Source: a virus
Direction: 5' to 3' (one strand)
Length of the DNA stretch: 51,040 bases
Virus record (IMG/VR): IMGVR_UViG_3300042935_000975
Span: 1-51,040 of that record
Position numbers and translations under genes: made by a program. Below, in pieces: positions 1-7,030 of the stretch. Below the pieces are notes generated by a model. That model did not search any database and was not told the origin of the DNA. It saw nothing but the letters and a program-made list of their open reading frames with translations. Within the stretch, counting starts at the first letter, position 1. Every line of letters starts with the position of its first letter.

Positions 1-1
1 A

Positions 2-1816
2 GTTATCAAAGAAGACACAATCAACAAATGGGATAAATTAGGATTCCTAGAAGGTCTTAAAGGACACATGAGAGAAAACGTAGCTCAGTTATATGAGAAC
101 CAAGCGTCTTTCTTAATAAACGAAGCTACAGGTGAAGGTTCAAACGGTTCATTCGAAACGGTTGTATTCCCTATCGTAAGAAGAGTATTCTCTAAATTAC
201 TTGCGAATGAAATCGTATCAGTACAAGCTATGAACTTACCAATCGGTAAATTGTTCTTCTTCGTACCTAAAATTCAAGGTTACCAATCAGGTCAAGAAAC
301 TATCTTAGGAACTCAATTAGGTGGTGGTACTCACTACGGACCAATTGGTGCGGCTGATGGACAAACTGCGGCTGATGGTCAATCAGGAGCTGGTTACACA
401 GGAGCAAACGCATTCAAGAAAAATCTTTATGATTTATTCTATGAAGGAAACGAAGGTCAATTAGACCCTCCAGGATTGTTTGACTACTCTAAAGGACAAT
501 GGTCGGCAGTTACTAAACCAACAACAGTTATGGTTTGGTCAAATGGTAGTTTAGTTGTTGCTGACGCAACTGCATTAGCTAACCAATTCAATGGAAAAAA
601 CATTAGAAAAGTAATCGTAGCATTATCAGGATTCACAACTGCTGGTACAGGTAAATTAATCGGACCAGACGGTAATGAAGTTGATACTGAAACTTTCTTA
701 TCTGATTTAAGAATCTACAGTGATTCTACAACTGCATGGACTTCAACAACATCACCTTGTAGTGTTGTAAGTGGGTCTACCGGAATAAACTCATTATTGT
801 TTAGAGTTGTTACTCAACAATATGGTGAAGGTATCGTTTCAGGATTAAACGGAAGAGGAACTACATCATTTGCAACTACAGGTAATAACGGTACTTACAA
901 TGATACTTGTTCTCCTGCAGGAATCATCTACTTAGAAGTTGATTTATCTTGTCCAACTTGTCCTTCTTGTGGTGACACATTAGACGGTTATACAGGAACA
1001 ACTATCGGAGTATTACCATCAACTGGGTTTACTGCTGTTTACAGACGTTACGCTGATATGGAATTTGAAGATAAAATCGGTGAGGTTTCTTTCGAATTAG
1101 ATTCAGTTACTGTATCTGTTACAGAAAGAAAATTAAGAGCACAATGGTCTCCTGAGTTAGCTCAAGACGTTGCAGCTTTCCACAACATCGATGCTGAGGC
1201 TGAATTAACAGCTTTATTATCTGAACAAGTTGCGGCTGAAATCGACCGTGAAATCTTAAGAGATTTACGTAAAGGTGCGGCATGGAACTTACGTTGGGAT
1301 TACAATGGTTGGAGAAGAATCTCTTCAACAACAAACTATACACAAAAAGATTGGAACCAAACTTTGATTACTGCAATTAACCAATTGTCAGCACAAATCC
1401 ACAAATCTACTTTAAGAGGTGGAGCTAACTGGATTGTAGTATCTTCTGAGGTTTCAGCGATTATGGATGACTTAGAATACTTCCACGTATCTAATGCTTC
1501 ACCTGAACAAGACCAATATAATATGGGTATTGAAAGAGTTGGAACATTAGCAGGACGTTACCAAGTATATCGTGACCCTTACTTCCCAGCTAACCAAGTG
1601 TTAATTGGACACAAAGGAACATCGTTACTTGATACAGGATACATCTACGCTCCGTATGTACCATTACAATTAACACCTACAATGTACAACCCATTCAACT
1701 TTACACCGATTAAAGGTATAATGACTCGTTACGCGAAAAAGATGGTGAATAATAGATTTTACGGCAGAATTACTGTAGATGGTGTTAGAACATTCGATTT
1801 AAGAGAATTGAGATAA
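2..1816 (+). CDS. 23: Major capsid protein, T4 gp23-like (5' end outside window)
   Basis: Forms the hexameric shell of a T4-type phage head. The reading frame is open from base 2 to the stop at 1816 (604 residues visible); the ATG at 68 is internal because the preceding 22 codons continue the protein (Asp-Lys-Leu-Gly-Phe-Leu-Glu just upstream resembles a gp23 propeptide). Strong gp23 similarity lies at about 1120-1260, where SPELAQDVAAFHNIDAEAEL parallels SIELAQDLRAVHGMDADAEL of T4, and at 1540-1720 (GRYQVYRDPYF, GYIYAPYVPL, MTRYAKK). A likely prohead-protease site, L-I-N-E before A-T-G-E-G, sits at 113-130, matching the F-L-T-E/A site of T4 gp23. Compared with gp23 there is an insertion around 510-1020 with a Cys cluster (CPTCPSC). 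Codon use is richer in C-ending codons than its neighbours, as expected for the most abundant product. Confidence 0.95.
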   Translation, partial: VIKEDTINKWDKLGFLEGLKGHMRENVAQLYENQASFLINEATGEGSNGSFETVVFPIVRRVFSKLLANEIVSVQAMNLPIGKLFFFVPKIQGYQSGQETILGTQLGGGTHYGPIGAADGQTAADGQSGAGYTGANAFKKNLYDLFYEGNEGQLDPPGLFDYSKGQWSAVTKPTTVMVWSNGSLVVADATALANQFNGKNIRKVIVALSGFTTAGTGKLIGPDGNEVDTETFLSDLRIYSDSTTAWTSTTSPCSVVSGSTGINSLLFRVVTQQYGEGIVSGLNGRGTTSFATTGNNGTYNDTCSPAGIIYLEVDLSCPTCPSCGDTLDGYTGTTIGVLPSTGFTAVYRRYADMEFEDKIGEVSFELDSVTVSVTERKLRAQWSPELAQDVAAFHNIDAEAELTALLSEQVAAEIDREILRDLRKGAAWNLRWDYNGWRRISSTTNYTQKDWNQTLITAINQLSAQIHKSTLRGGANWIVVSSEVSAIMDDLEYFHVSNASPEQDQYNMGIERVGTLAGRYQVYRDPYFPANQVLIGHKGTSLLDTGYIYAPYVPLQLTPTMYNPFNFTPIKGIMTRYAKKMVNNRFYGRITVDGVRTFDLRELR

Positions 1817-1840
1817 TCAAAATCTTAAAATATTTAACAA

Positions 1841-1866
1841 AAAGGGACTATATGTCCCTTTTTTTT
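1841..1866 (+). terminator. Rho-independent terminator after capsid gene
   Basis: Perfect 8-bp stem AAAGGGAC / GTCCCTTT with a TATAT loop, followed by a T run, 24 bases after the capsid stop codon. Confidence 0.9.
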
Positions 1867-1869
1867 ATG

Positions 1870-1877
1870 TATATTTG
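1870..1877 (+). promoter_or_regulatory. Possible host-type -7 element (TATATTTG)
   Basis: TATATTTG fits the Bacteroidota TAnnTTTG -7 consensus and lies 34 bases before the HNH gene, just after the capsid terminator. No convincing -33 TTTG is visible at the usual distance, so this is tentative. Confidence 0.35.
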
Positions 1878-1899
1878 TAAACAATCAAGTTTATGGTTG

Positions 1900-1906
1900 T
1901 ATTTAT
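1900..1906 (+). promoter_or_regulatory. TATTTAT late-type motif before HNH gene
   Basis: Copy of the recurrent heptamer TATTTAT in the context TTGTATTTATAATATATG; the motif ends 5 bases before the ATG. If it is a T4-like -10 box the transcript would be nearly leaderless. Confidence 0.45.
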
Positions 1907-1911
1907 AATAT

Positions 1912-2592
1912 ATGAAGAAAATACTATTAGAAAAATCAGTTGTTGATGAAATTTTGAGATTATATAATGATGAGATGTTAGGCTCTCCATCTATATCTGA
2001 AAAATTAAATATTAACAAACAAGTTGTGTTACGAACATTAAAAGAAAATGGTGCTATTGTCGGTATCTCCGGTAGAAAATATAAGGGTGGGAAATCTGAA
2101 TCAGATAAACGACATTATCTTAAAAATAGAGAAAAACGATTACAATATTTTTCTGATTGGCAAAAAGATAATAGAGACCGTCTAAATGATTACCATCAAA
2201 AATGGAGAGAAAAAAATATTGATAAACATAGAGAATATAAACGTAAGTATGAAAAACATCGTAAAGATACTGACCCCCTCTATAAACTAATCACCAATTT
2301 CAGAACTGCAATATGGACAGTATTAAAAGAAAGTAATGTAGACAAATATGGACATTACTTTGATGTTCTACAATATAGTCCGGAGGAATTGATTAATCAT
2401 TTAGAAAAACAATTTAAGGATGATATGACGTGGGATAACTATGGAATTTGGCACGTGGACCATAAACTACCAATTACATCTTTTGATATACAAGAGATGG
2501 GTGACGAGGAATTTATGAGATGTTGGTGTTTGGATAACCTTCAACCAATGTGGGGTGAGGAGAATATTCGTAAATCAAATAAAGTTTTTTAA
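1912..2592 (+). CDS. Free-standing HNH endonuclease (homing-type)
   Basis: A 226-residue protein with an HNH nuclease domain in its C-terminal third: H-V-D-H-K-L-P-I-T-S-F-D (first His pair, about residues 181-192), then NLQPMWGEENIRKSNK at the C-terminus, the usual end of phage HNH endonucleases. The N-terminal 50 residues resemble a resolvase-like helix-turn-helix (ILRLYNDE...SISEKLNI...VLRTLKENG), which would bind DNA. The middle is strongly charged (Lys/Arg/Glu/Asp). It sits alone between the capsid gene's terminator and the next structural gene, the typical position of a mobile homing gene inserted near a conserved phage gene. Function as a homing endonuclease is inferred from family and position; the cut site is unknown. 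Confidence 0.85.
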   Translation: MKKILLEKSVVDEILRLYNDEMLGSPSISEKLNINKQVVLRTLKENGAIVGISGRKYKGGKSESDKRHYLKNREKRLQYFSDWQKDNRDRLNDYHQKWREKNIDKHREYKRKYEKHRKDTDPLYKLITNFRTAIWTVLKESNVDKYGHYFDVLQYSPEELINHLEKQFKDDMTWDNYGIWHVDHKLPITSFDIQEMGDEEFMRCWCLDNLQPMWGEENIRKSNKVF

Positions 2593-2601
2593 ATACTGAG
2601 G

Positions 2602-2608
2602 TATTTAT
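2602..2608 (+). promoter_or_regulatory. TATTTAT late-type motif
   Basis: TATTTAT in GAGGTATTTATATAAAAAG, 14 bases before the ATG at 2623, followed by an A-rich leader without a Shine-Dalgarno sequence. Confidence 0.55.
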
Positions 2609-2622
2609 ATAAAAAGAAAAAT

Positions 2623-3765
2623 ATGAACAATTTATTTGAGATATCGAGTGAGGAAAGAAGTAGAATATTAAATCTTCACGAGAGTGCAACAAAACGACAA
2701 TATTTAACGTTAGAACAGGTTGTTCAACCCCAATATCATTCGACAACTACATCAAAATCGACTAACACTACTTTTCCGGTTCAAAATGTTGGTGATAAAT
2801 TTGCTTATGGTCAGGTTGATTCTCCAAATGTTAAGTCAAAAATAATTTCATTAAAACCTCAAATTGATAAATTTATCAAGGATGATGGTGGTAAAAATTT
2901 TGTTATAACTATTACTGCAGGGGAATCTAATGTTACGAATCCAAAAGGATTTGAAGAAAAGGGTAGTTTAGCATTGGCGAGAGCTAATTCTGTGAAAGGG
3001 TATTTTGAAGAAGTATTTCAAGATTTAATTAAAAATGGTGTTTTAACTATTAAAGTTCCTACAGATGTTAGTCAAGTATCTTTAGGTAAAACACCATATG
3101 ATAAGACTAAAGGTGATAATAAAAATCCTGATAAGATTAAATTATATAGTGGTGAGCAATTTGTAAACTTTACTATCACAGGTAGTGGTTCAAAGTGTAA
3201 TTTTGTTTTAGATGTTGAAGCTGGTCAAGGGGACCCTAATTTAGATTATGTAACAACTGATGAGATTTTAGAAGGTAAAGGGGAAGTTACATTTACTCCG
3301 GGACAGATTCCGGATAGATTGGTTATTATGGATAGTCAGGGTAAAATAGAAACGGACACAGGGTATATTACGGGTGACGTTAGTAAATACCCGGATTGGA
3401 AATATACTCCACTATATGTTTATCTTTTAACTTTGGTAAGTCAAACTAACCCGGTTGCGGTTTCAGGTAGTGAAATATTAACGATAACAGTTACAGATTA
3501 TGCTGATTTGGTTAAACAATTATTGAATGACCCCAATTCACGTAGTTATCAAAAAATGGGTAGTGAGATAGAACCGGGGTTAAAAGCTATGGCGGGTATG
3601 ATTAAAAAAGGGCGAACAGAGTTTGTTATTTATAAATTATCGAATGCGGGAACCACAGTTCAATTTGATTCACCAAATAATGATAAAAAAATCAAAGTAT
3701 ATTCACCTATTGGAACCGGAACAATTAAAACAGGTTACGGGTTAGTAGGTCGTTGTATTAATTAA
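2623..3765 (+). CDS. Putative virion/prohead protein, OmpA-like fold possible
   Basis: 380 residues, no confident family. The N-terminus (MNNLFEISSEERSRILNLHE followed by S-A-T-K) is a short amphipathic segment ending in L-H-E/S, which fits the T4 gp21-type prohead protease rule (hydrophobic-x-Glu before a small residue), so it may be a capsid-targeted internal protein. Residues of about 60-160 have an OmpA/MotB-like pattern: a helix (KPQIDKFIKD), a strand (FVITITAGES) and a long helix with LALARANSVKGYF, resembling the LSxxRAxxVxxYL signature. The remainder is beta-rich with no recognisable motif. It has its own late-type motif upstream and its 3' end overlaps the convergent gene by 8 bases. 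The OmpA-like call is weak; a prohead-internal or structural role is inference. Confidence 0.5.
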   Translation: MNNLFEISSEERSRILNLHESATKRQYLTLEQVVQPQYHSTTTSKSTNTTFPVQNVGDKFAYGQVDSPNVKSKIISLKPQIDKFIKDDGGKNFVITITAGESNVTNPKGFEEKGSLALARANSVKGYFEEVFQDLIKNGVLTIKVPTDVSQVSLGKTPYDKTKGDNKNPDKIKLYSGEQFVNFTITGSGSKCNFVLDVEAGQGDPNLDYVTTDEILEGKGEVTFTPGQIPDRLVIMDSQGKIETDTGYITGDVSKYPDWKYTPLYVYLLTLVSQTNPVAVSGSEILTITVTDYADLVKQLLNDPNSRSYQKMGSEIEPGLKAMAGMIKKGRTEFVIYKLSNAGTTVQFDSPNNDKKIKVYSPIGTGTIKTGYGLVGRCIN

Positions 3766-4006
3766 TTCGTTTTGAACTAATTAACTCATAAGTTAATTTA
3801 TTATCTTTTGCGTAGGCAATATAGGTTTTGATAGTATCGTTTTTAGTAATTTTCATTATAGAAAAAACTTTTTTGTTATAAACTTTAGATAACGAATCCA
3901 TCAAGACGTTGGCATCTTTGTCAATGTCTTTTGTTTTTGGTTTAACTTGAGCCACAGAGGTTAATGTTCCGATAAGTAATAACGATAATAAGAATAACTT
4001 TTTCAT
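3758..4006 (-). CDS. Small exported protein with signal peptide
   Basis: 82 residues starting MKKLFLLSLLLIGTLTSVAQ: a textbook signal peptide (Lys-Lys, 12-15 hydrophobic residues, cleavage expected after V-A-Q). The mature part of about 62 residues is Lys-rich and polar (VKPKTKDIDKD... ITKNDTIKTYIAY) with no known domain. It is preceded by the best host-type promoter in the window, unlike the structural genes, so it is probably made early or throughout infection and sent to the periplasm. Roles such as superinfection exclusion, lysis control or envelope modification are possible but not shown. It converges on and overlaps the previous gene by 8 bases. Confidence 0.7.
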   Translation of the reverse strand: MKKLFLLSLLLIGTLTSVAQVKPKTKDIDKDANVLMDSLSKVYNKKVFSIMKITKNDTIKTYIAYAKDNKLTYELISSKRIN

Positions 4007-4026
4007 AGTGTTTGTGTTTTGTTTGA

Positions 4027-4058
4027 CAAATATAAATATAATATTTTAACTGCCAAAA
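4027..4058 (-). promoter_or_regulatory. Bacteroidota-type sigma promoter
   Basis: On the minus strand, TTTTG (4054-4058), 19 bases, then TATATTTG (4027-4034): a full match to the Bacteroidota -33 TTTG / -7 TAnnTTTG arrangement, 20 bases before the ATG of the exported small protein. Confidence 0.7.
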
Positions 4059-4071
4059 TTTTTATATAAAA

Positions 4072-4093
4072 AAAGACGTTATTCTACGTCTTT
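4072..4093 (-). terminator. Hairpin terminator overlapping a stop codon
   Basis: Stem AAAGACGT / ACGTCTTT with a 6-base loop; A run on one side and T run on the other, so it can work in both directions. It overlaps the 3' end of the minus-strand gene at 4079. Confidence 0.75.
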
Positions 4094-4303
4094 TTCTTTT
4101 TTGGCGGTTACTCTAATTGCTTTTGATAATACTTCACATTCTCCTAATGAGAATATTCCGGATTGATATGCGTATTTAACGGCTTGGGTTAGATAGTATA
4201 TTCCGTGTTCTTTATCCATAGTTTCAAGTATGGCATCTAAGTGTTCTTCAGATTGGATTGGTATTGATTCAAATAGCTTTCCGAATAATTGAGGTTCTTC
4301 CAT
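4079..4303 (-). CDS. Conserved-looking small protein, unknown function
   Basis: 74 residues from the ATG at 4303 (MEEPQLFGKLFESIPIQSEE...). A longer open frame extends upstream but would overlap the next plus-strand gene and is Phe/Ile/Arg-rich junk, so I reject it. The protein is acidic at the start, with predicted helices (HLDAILETM, GIYYLTQAVKYAYQSGIF, GECEVLSKAIRV). It has the look of a small soluble regulatory or interaction protein; no family recognised. It diverges from the metallopeptidase gene at 4334 across a 30-base gap and ends inside a bidirectional hairpin terminator. Confidence 0.6.
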   Translation of the reverse strand: MEEPQLFGKLFESIPIQSEEHLDAILETMDKEHGIYYLTQAVKYAYQSGIFSLGECEVLSKAIRVTAKKEKDVE

Positions 4304-4320
4304 TTTTTTAATTTGTTTGA

Positions 4321-4327
4321 TATTTAT
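4321..4327 (+). promoter_or_regulatory. TATTTAT late-type motif
   Basis: TTGATATTTATAAG, ending only 6 bases before the ATG at 4334; the same close spacing as at the HNH gene. Confidence 0.5.
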
Positions 4328-4333
4328 AAGTAT

Positions 4334-5563
4334 ATGAACAAAAATAACAAAATACAGATTAAAGAGGCTACCGGAGAGAGTGGAACTAGAGGTTCGTTTA
4401 TAGCACCTCTTCAAGTGGGTATTAGAAAATTCAAAAAATCTCAAATGGGTCCGTTTACGACATCGGTATCTAAGTATGATAATCCTGAATTGGAATTTGA
4501 TAGTTATGATGGTTCGATGGATGAAACAAAGAAACAGATTAAGAAGATAGAGGGGAAGGCAAGAAAGGTAACTAATTATATGACGAAACACCCTGATTCG
4601 ACCAATAGTGATGAAGAGGGTAACAACATTAATCAAACACCCGGTAAGAAAAATTTAAAAGTTGTTCCAATTAAAGAAAATACGTTGGCTAGTAATGCCG
4701 GTGAATACAATGGTCCAATTGAGTTAGGATTAAAAAAATGGAGAAAGACTGAATTATTTCCTTTTAGTATTGATGTTGATAATCACCATAATAAAAAAGC
4801 TAAAGGTAAACATATAAAAAATAATGTTGAACGTGTTATTGGTATGTGGGAGAAAGGTGTTGACGGAAGTTATGATATAGACACACACGACGTTCATACG
4901 GTTAAAGAATGGGTTGAGATAACCGAAGGCACCATATTGGGAGATATTGTCCCAAATGGACTAAAAATGTCCTCTAATTACGACAGAGTTATTGATAAGT
5001 TTAGAAAGGATATTCCTGAGGATAAAATGAAGGAATATGATTTGATTTCTGAGAAGATAAAAGATTTTGTTCAAGATAGGGGATATGTTATAAAAGTATT
5101 GAATTCTTGTAACACCGGATTTAAAGGGGTTAGAACAAATAAGGCAATTATTTTATGTTCACCTGAAATGTTTCCAAATTTTGCATCATTTGTTTATATT
5201 TTATTCCACGAATTAAGGCACGAACAACAGATGAGTGAATTTGATTTGAAGGATTCCTATATGGGGGATATTGAGGATTTTGAGGAATTTTATAAAATCT
5301 ATTGGGATATGGAAATGGATGCCGATAATTACGGTAAGGATTGGGTTAAAAAAATTGGTGATGTGTTAAAATTGCCTGAGGATGTTTATTATCTAGATAA
5401 TATGATTAAAAATTATCCATCAATGTCAAATATGGTTAGACAAATGACATCACACCTACACAGAGAAATACAAACCTTAAAGAGTCGAGGAATGACGTAT
5501 ACGGACATTAGTGACTTGGATATCGTTAAGAAACACTTACAGAGTCTTGAAGATATGTTTTAA
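4334..5563 (+). CDS. HExxH zinc metallopeptidase with capsid-like N-terminal cleavage signal
   Basis: 409 residues from the ATG at 4334; an ATG 45 bases earlier gives an odd Phe-rich leader overlapping the divergent gene and is less likely. The active-site helix FHELRHEQQ holds H292-E293-x-x-H296, with E327 in MEMDADNYG downstream as the probable third zinc ligand, a gluzincin/ImmA-like arrangement. The N-terminus IKEATGESGTRGSF closely resembles the capsid protein's predicted cleavage site INEATGEGSNGSF, so the protein is probably packaged into the head and trimmed by the prohead protease. The N-terminal half carries a degenerate duplication (IAPLQVGIRKFKKSQMGPF, about 23-41, and NGPIELGLKKWRKTELFPF, about 122-140). 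Protease activity is inferred from the motif; the substrate is unknown. It could act in head maturation or be delivered to the host with DNA. Confidence 0.7.
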   Translation: MNKNNKIQIKEATGESGTRGSFIAPLQVGIRKFKKSQMGPFTTSVSKYDNPELEFDSYDGSMDETKKQIKKIEGKARKVTNYMTKHPDSTNSDEEGNNINQTPGKKNLKVVPIKENTLASNAGEYNGPIELGLKKWRKTELFPFSIDVDNHHNKKAKGKHIKNNVERVIGMWEKGVDGSYDIDTHDVHTVKEWVEITEGTILGDIVPNGLKMSSNYDRVIDKFRKDIPEDKMKEYDLISEKIKDFVQDRGYVIKVLNSCNTGFKGVRTNKAIILCSPEMFPNFASFVYILFHELRHEQQMSEFDLKDSYMGDIEDFEEFYKIYWDMEMDADNYGKDWVKKIGDVLKLPEDVYYLDNMIKNYPSMSNMVRQMTSHLHREIQTLKSRGMTYTDISDLDIVKKHLQSLEDMF

Positions 5564-5568
5564 ATAAC

Positions 5569-5596
5569 AAACCCCTACTCAACAGTGGGGGTTTTT
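5569..5596. terminator. Bidirectional terminator between convergent genes
   Basis: AAACCCC(TACTCAACAGTG)GGGGTTT hairpin with A and T runs at its sides, placed between the plus-strand metallopeptidase stop (5563) and the minus-strand gene whose stop codon (5575) lies within the stem-loop. Confidence 0.85.
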
Positions 5597-6018
5597 GATT
5601 TAATTAAGATTCTATTCTTTAATTTTGATAATGAATGTTCCACTTGGGATTTCATTTGTTCAATACGTTGCATTCTATTTTGTTGCACTTTGTTATCATA
5701 CATATTGGACATTTTCTTCCAATCTCTATCAGTAAGGGGGATATTACTATAATAACAAACGTGATTGATTATTGTAATTTTTTTATCGTCTAAGATAATG
5801 AATACACCTAATTTTTTATTTTCTATAATTCTATGGTCAGATAGTGGAGCAATTTCATAAATGGAATTGGAATGTCGTAAGACATTACGGAAAATAAATT
5901 TACAATCATTGATATCCGCCAATCTTCCCGGGTCAACAACATCGTATAATATCTGTAACTCTAATAGTTTCTTTCTAACAGCTCTACGTTTTAATTTTCG
6001 TTTTATGTATTTTATCAT
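5575..6018 (-). CDS. Unknown basic protein with C-terminal coiled coil
   Basis: 147 residues. The first 20 are very basic (MIKYIKRKLKRRAVRKKLLE), the middle contains hydrophobic strands (LGVFIILDDKKITIINHVCYY) and the C-terminal third (WKKMSNMYDNKVQQNRMQRI...) is a likely helix or coiled coil. No family recognised. Preceded by a host-type TATCTTTG element rather than the TATTTAT motif, so it is more likely an early or middle gene. Its stop codon lies in a bidirectional terminator. Confidence 0.6.
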   Translation of the reverse strand: MIKYIKRKLKRRAVRKKLLELQILYDVVDPGRLADINDCKFIFRNVLRHSNSIYEIAPLSDHRIIENKKLGVFIILDDKKITIINHVCYYSNIPLTDRDWKKMSNMYDNKVQQNRMQRIEQMKSQVEHSLSKLKNRILIKSKTPTVE

Positions 6019-6038
6019 ATCTTTAGTGAATTATCGGA

Positions 6039-6046
6039 CAAAGATA
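6039..6046 (-). promoter_or_regulatory. Possible host-type -7 element (TATCTTTG)
   Basis: On the minus strand TATCTTTG matches TAnnTTTG and lies 20 bases before the ATG at 6018. No clear -33 element, so moderate to low confidence. Confidence 0.45.
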
Positions 6047-6085
6047 CGTAAAAATTTTATATATAAAAAAATAATTTGATAAAAA

Positions 6086-6111
6086 AAAGGAGAAAATTAA
6101 ATTCCTCCTTT
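6086..6111 (-). terminator. Terminator of the 6.1-7.0 kb operon
   Basis: Minus strand AAAGGAG / CTCCTTT stem followed by eight Ts; the stop codon at 6097 lies in the loop. Confidence 0.8.
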
Positions 6112-6375
6112 ATTTTTTGCTTTATCTAAGTAGTCATAAGCTCTATCTCCATACATTTCATATATTTTTTTGAAGAATTGTGCGGGGTTTTTTCTTATGT
6201 ATCTAAGAACATCATTTGGGATATACGAACCGTATTTGTCACCAAAGATTGATTTGACTTGTCTCTCTCTATCACTCGTTGGTCTATTAACATCGGATGA
6301 GTAATCTTGTTCAGACATTACTTTTTTAATAATGTTTGATAAATCTGATTCTGAAAGTTTAACTACCTTACCCAT
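6097..6375 (-). CDS. Small protein with N-terminal capsid-targeting-like peptide
   Basis: 92 residues. The first 22 (MGKVVKLSESDLSNIIKKVM then S-E) form an amphipathic helix ending in M-S-E/Q, similar in kind to T4 capsid-targeting sequences that are removed by the prohead protease. The rest (SDRERQVKSIFGDKYGSYIPNDVLRYIRKNPAQF...) is helical and basic with no known domain. The gene follows the Cys-rich structural gene by 3 bases and shares its promoter. A head-internal protein is the best guess; this is inference from the N-terminus only. Confidence 0.55.
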   Translation of the reverse strand: MGKVVKLSESDLSNIIKKVMSEQDYSSDVNRPTSDRERQVKSIFGDKYGSYIPNDVLRYIRKNPAQFFKKIYEMYGDRAYDYLDKAKNKGGI

Positions 6376-6378
6376 AAC

Positions 6379-6984
6379 TTACGAATTTAATCCATTCATT
6401 CCACCAAGTTCGATTGCATCTAGTAAGACAACTGCCTTACCATACGCGTTTGTCCAAGTTGGGTGGGGTGGGACAACTGTTATAGTGTTACCACTACAAT
6501 CAAGTACACACATAATTGTTTCTGTTCCTGCGGATATAGGTGGTGGTGATACACAATTTTCACAATCTAAAAAGGGACCTGAATAGTAATAATAATTTGT
6601 TTCACCCGAATTAGTTAACCCATCAAAAGTTACGCAAAATGGTGTTCCTCTACCAAATTGTATTTCATAAGTACTACCTGATGTGGGAGCACCAAAGTAA
6701 CTACAAAATTCAGTTGGGTCTATATTAATCTCTTCTAATGTACCACATCGTATAAATTTAAAATTTAAATCCACTGTGGTCTCACTTAAACACTCACAAC
6801 AATCTGTATATGATATCCCCAAGGTTACCCCTATAGTTGGAGGGTTAGACGTTTCTACCCCAACAGTAGCACAAAATCCTATCTCGTCAATAGAATACCC
6901 TACTGTTTCTCCCACTGTTAACGTTATTGCAGAAACAATGTATTCCTCATTAGTTAAACAATCATTTATAATATAATTTGCCAT
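6379..6984 (-). CDS. Cys-rich beta-structured virion protein, unknown
   Basis: 201 residues, low in charge, rich in Thr, Gly, Tyr and Cys (about 12 Cys: YTDCCEC, LDCENC, MCVLDC and others), the composition of extracellular or virion beta-sandwich proteins. It contains GRGTPFCVTFDGL and PFLDCENCVSPPP; repeated short strands are separated by Gly/Thr turns. No family recognised. First gene of a two-gene minus-strand unit driven by a late-type motif at 7019. Cys pairs like these also occur in the large fibre proteins at 30-44 kb, so a shared fold or disulfide-stabilised decoration role is possible. Confidence 0.55.
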   Translation of the reverse strand: MANYIINDCLTNEEYIVSAITLTVGETVGYSIDEIGFCATVGVETSNPPTIGVTLGISYTDCCECLSETTVDLNFKFIRCGTLEEINIDPTEFCSYFGAPTSGSTYEIQFGRGTPFCVTFDGLTNSGETNYYYYSGPFLDCENCVSPPPISAGTETIMCVLDCSGNTITVVPPHPTWTNAYGKAVVLLDAIELGGMNGLNS

Positions 6985-7018
6985 ATATTTTGTATTATTT
7001 TTTTTTTAGTTTTTATTT

Positions 7019-7025
7019 ATAAATA
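7019..7025 (-). promoter_or_regulatory. TATTTAT late-type motif
   Basis: Minus strand GATATTTATAAATAAAAACT, 34 bases before the ATG at 6984; nearly identical to the element before the gene at 49231. Confidence 0.6.
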
Positions 7026-7030
7026 TCTTA

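Noticed and set aside
68-70. ATG at 68 as start of the capsid gene
   Set aside because: The frame is open upstream to base 2 and its translation continues a gp23-type propeptide; the gene is truncated by the window edge.
1119-1343. Minus-strand open frame inside the capsid gene
   Set aside because: Shadow of strongly conserved gp23-type coding sequence; Leu/Phe/Arg-rich translation with no motif.
4289-4333. Upstream ATG giving a 15-residue extension to the metallopeptidase
   Set aside because: Phe-rich leader, overlaps the divergent gene start at 4303 and spans the TATTTAT motif; the ATG at 4334 puts the capsid-like signal at the N-terminus.
4321-4340. TATAAATA of T4 type read on the opposite strand
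   Set aside because: TATTTATA is its complement, so A/T-rich copies can be read both ways; gene orientation at most sites agrees with TATTTAT, including the divergent pair at 29984/30004.
4304-4636. N-terminal extension of the minus-strand gene at 4079
   Set aside because: Antisense to the metallopeptidase and of non-protein-like composition; ATG at 4303 is the natural start.
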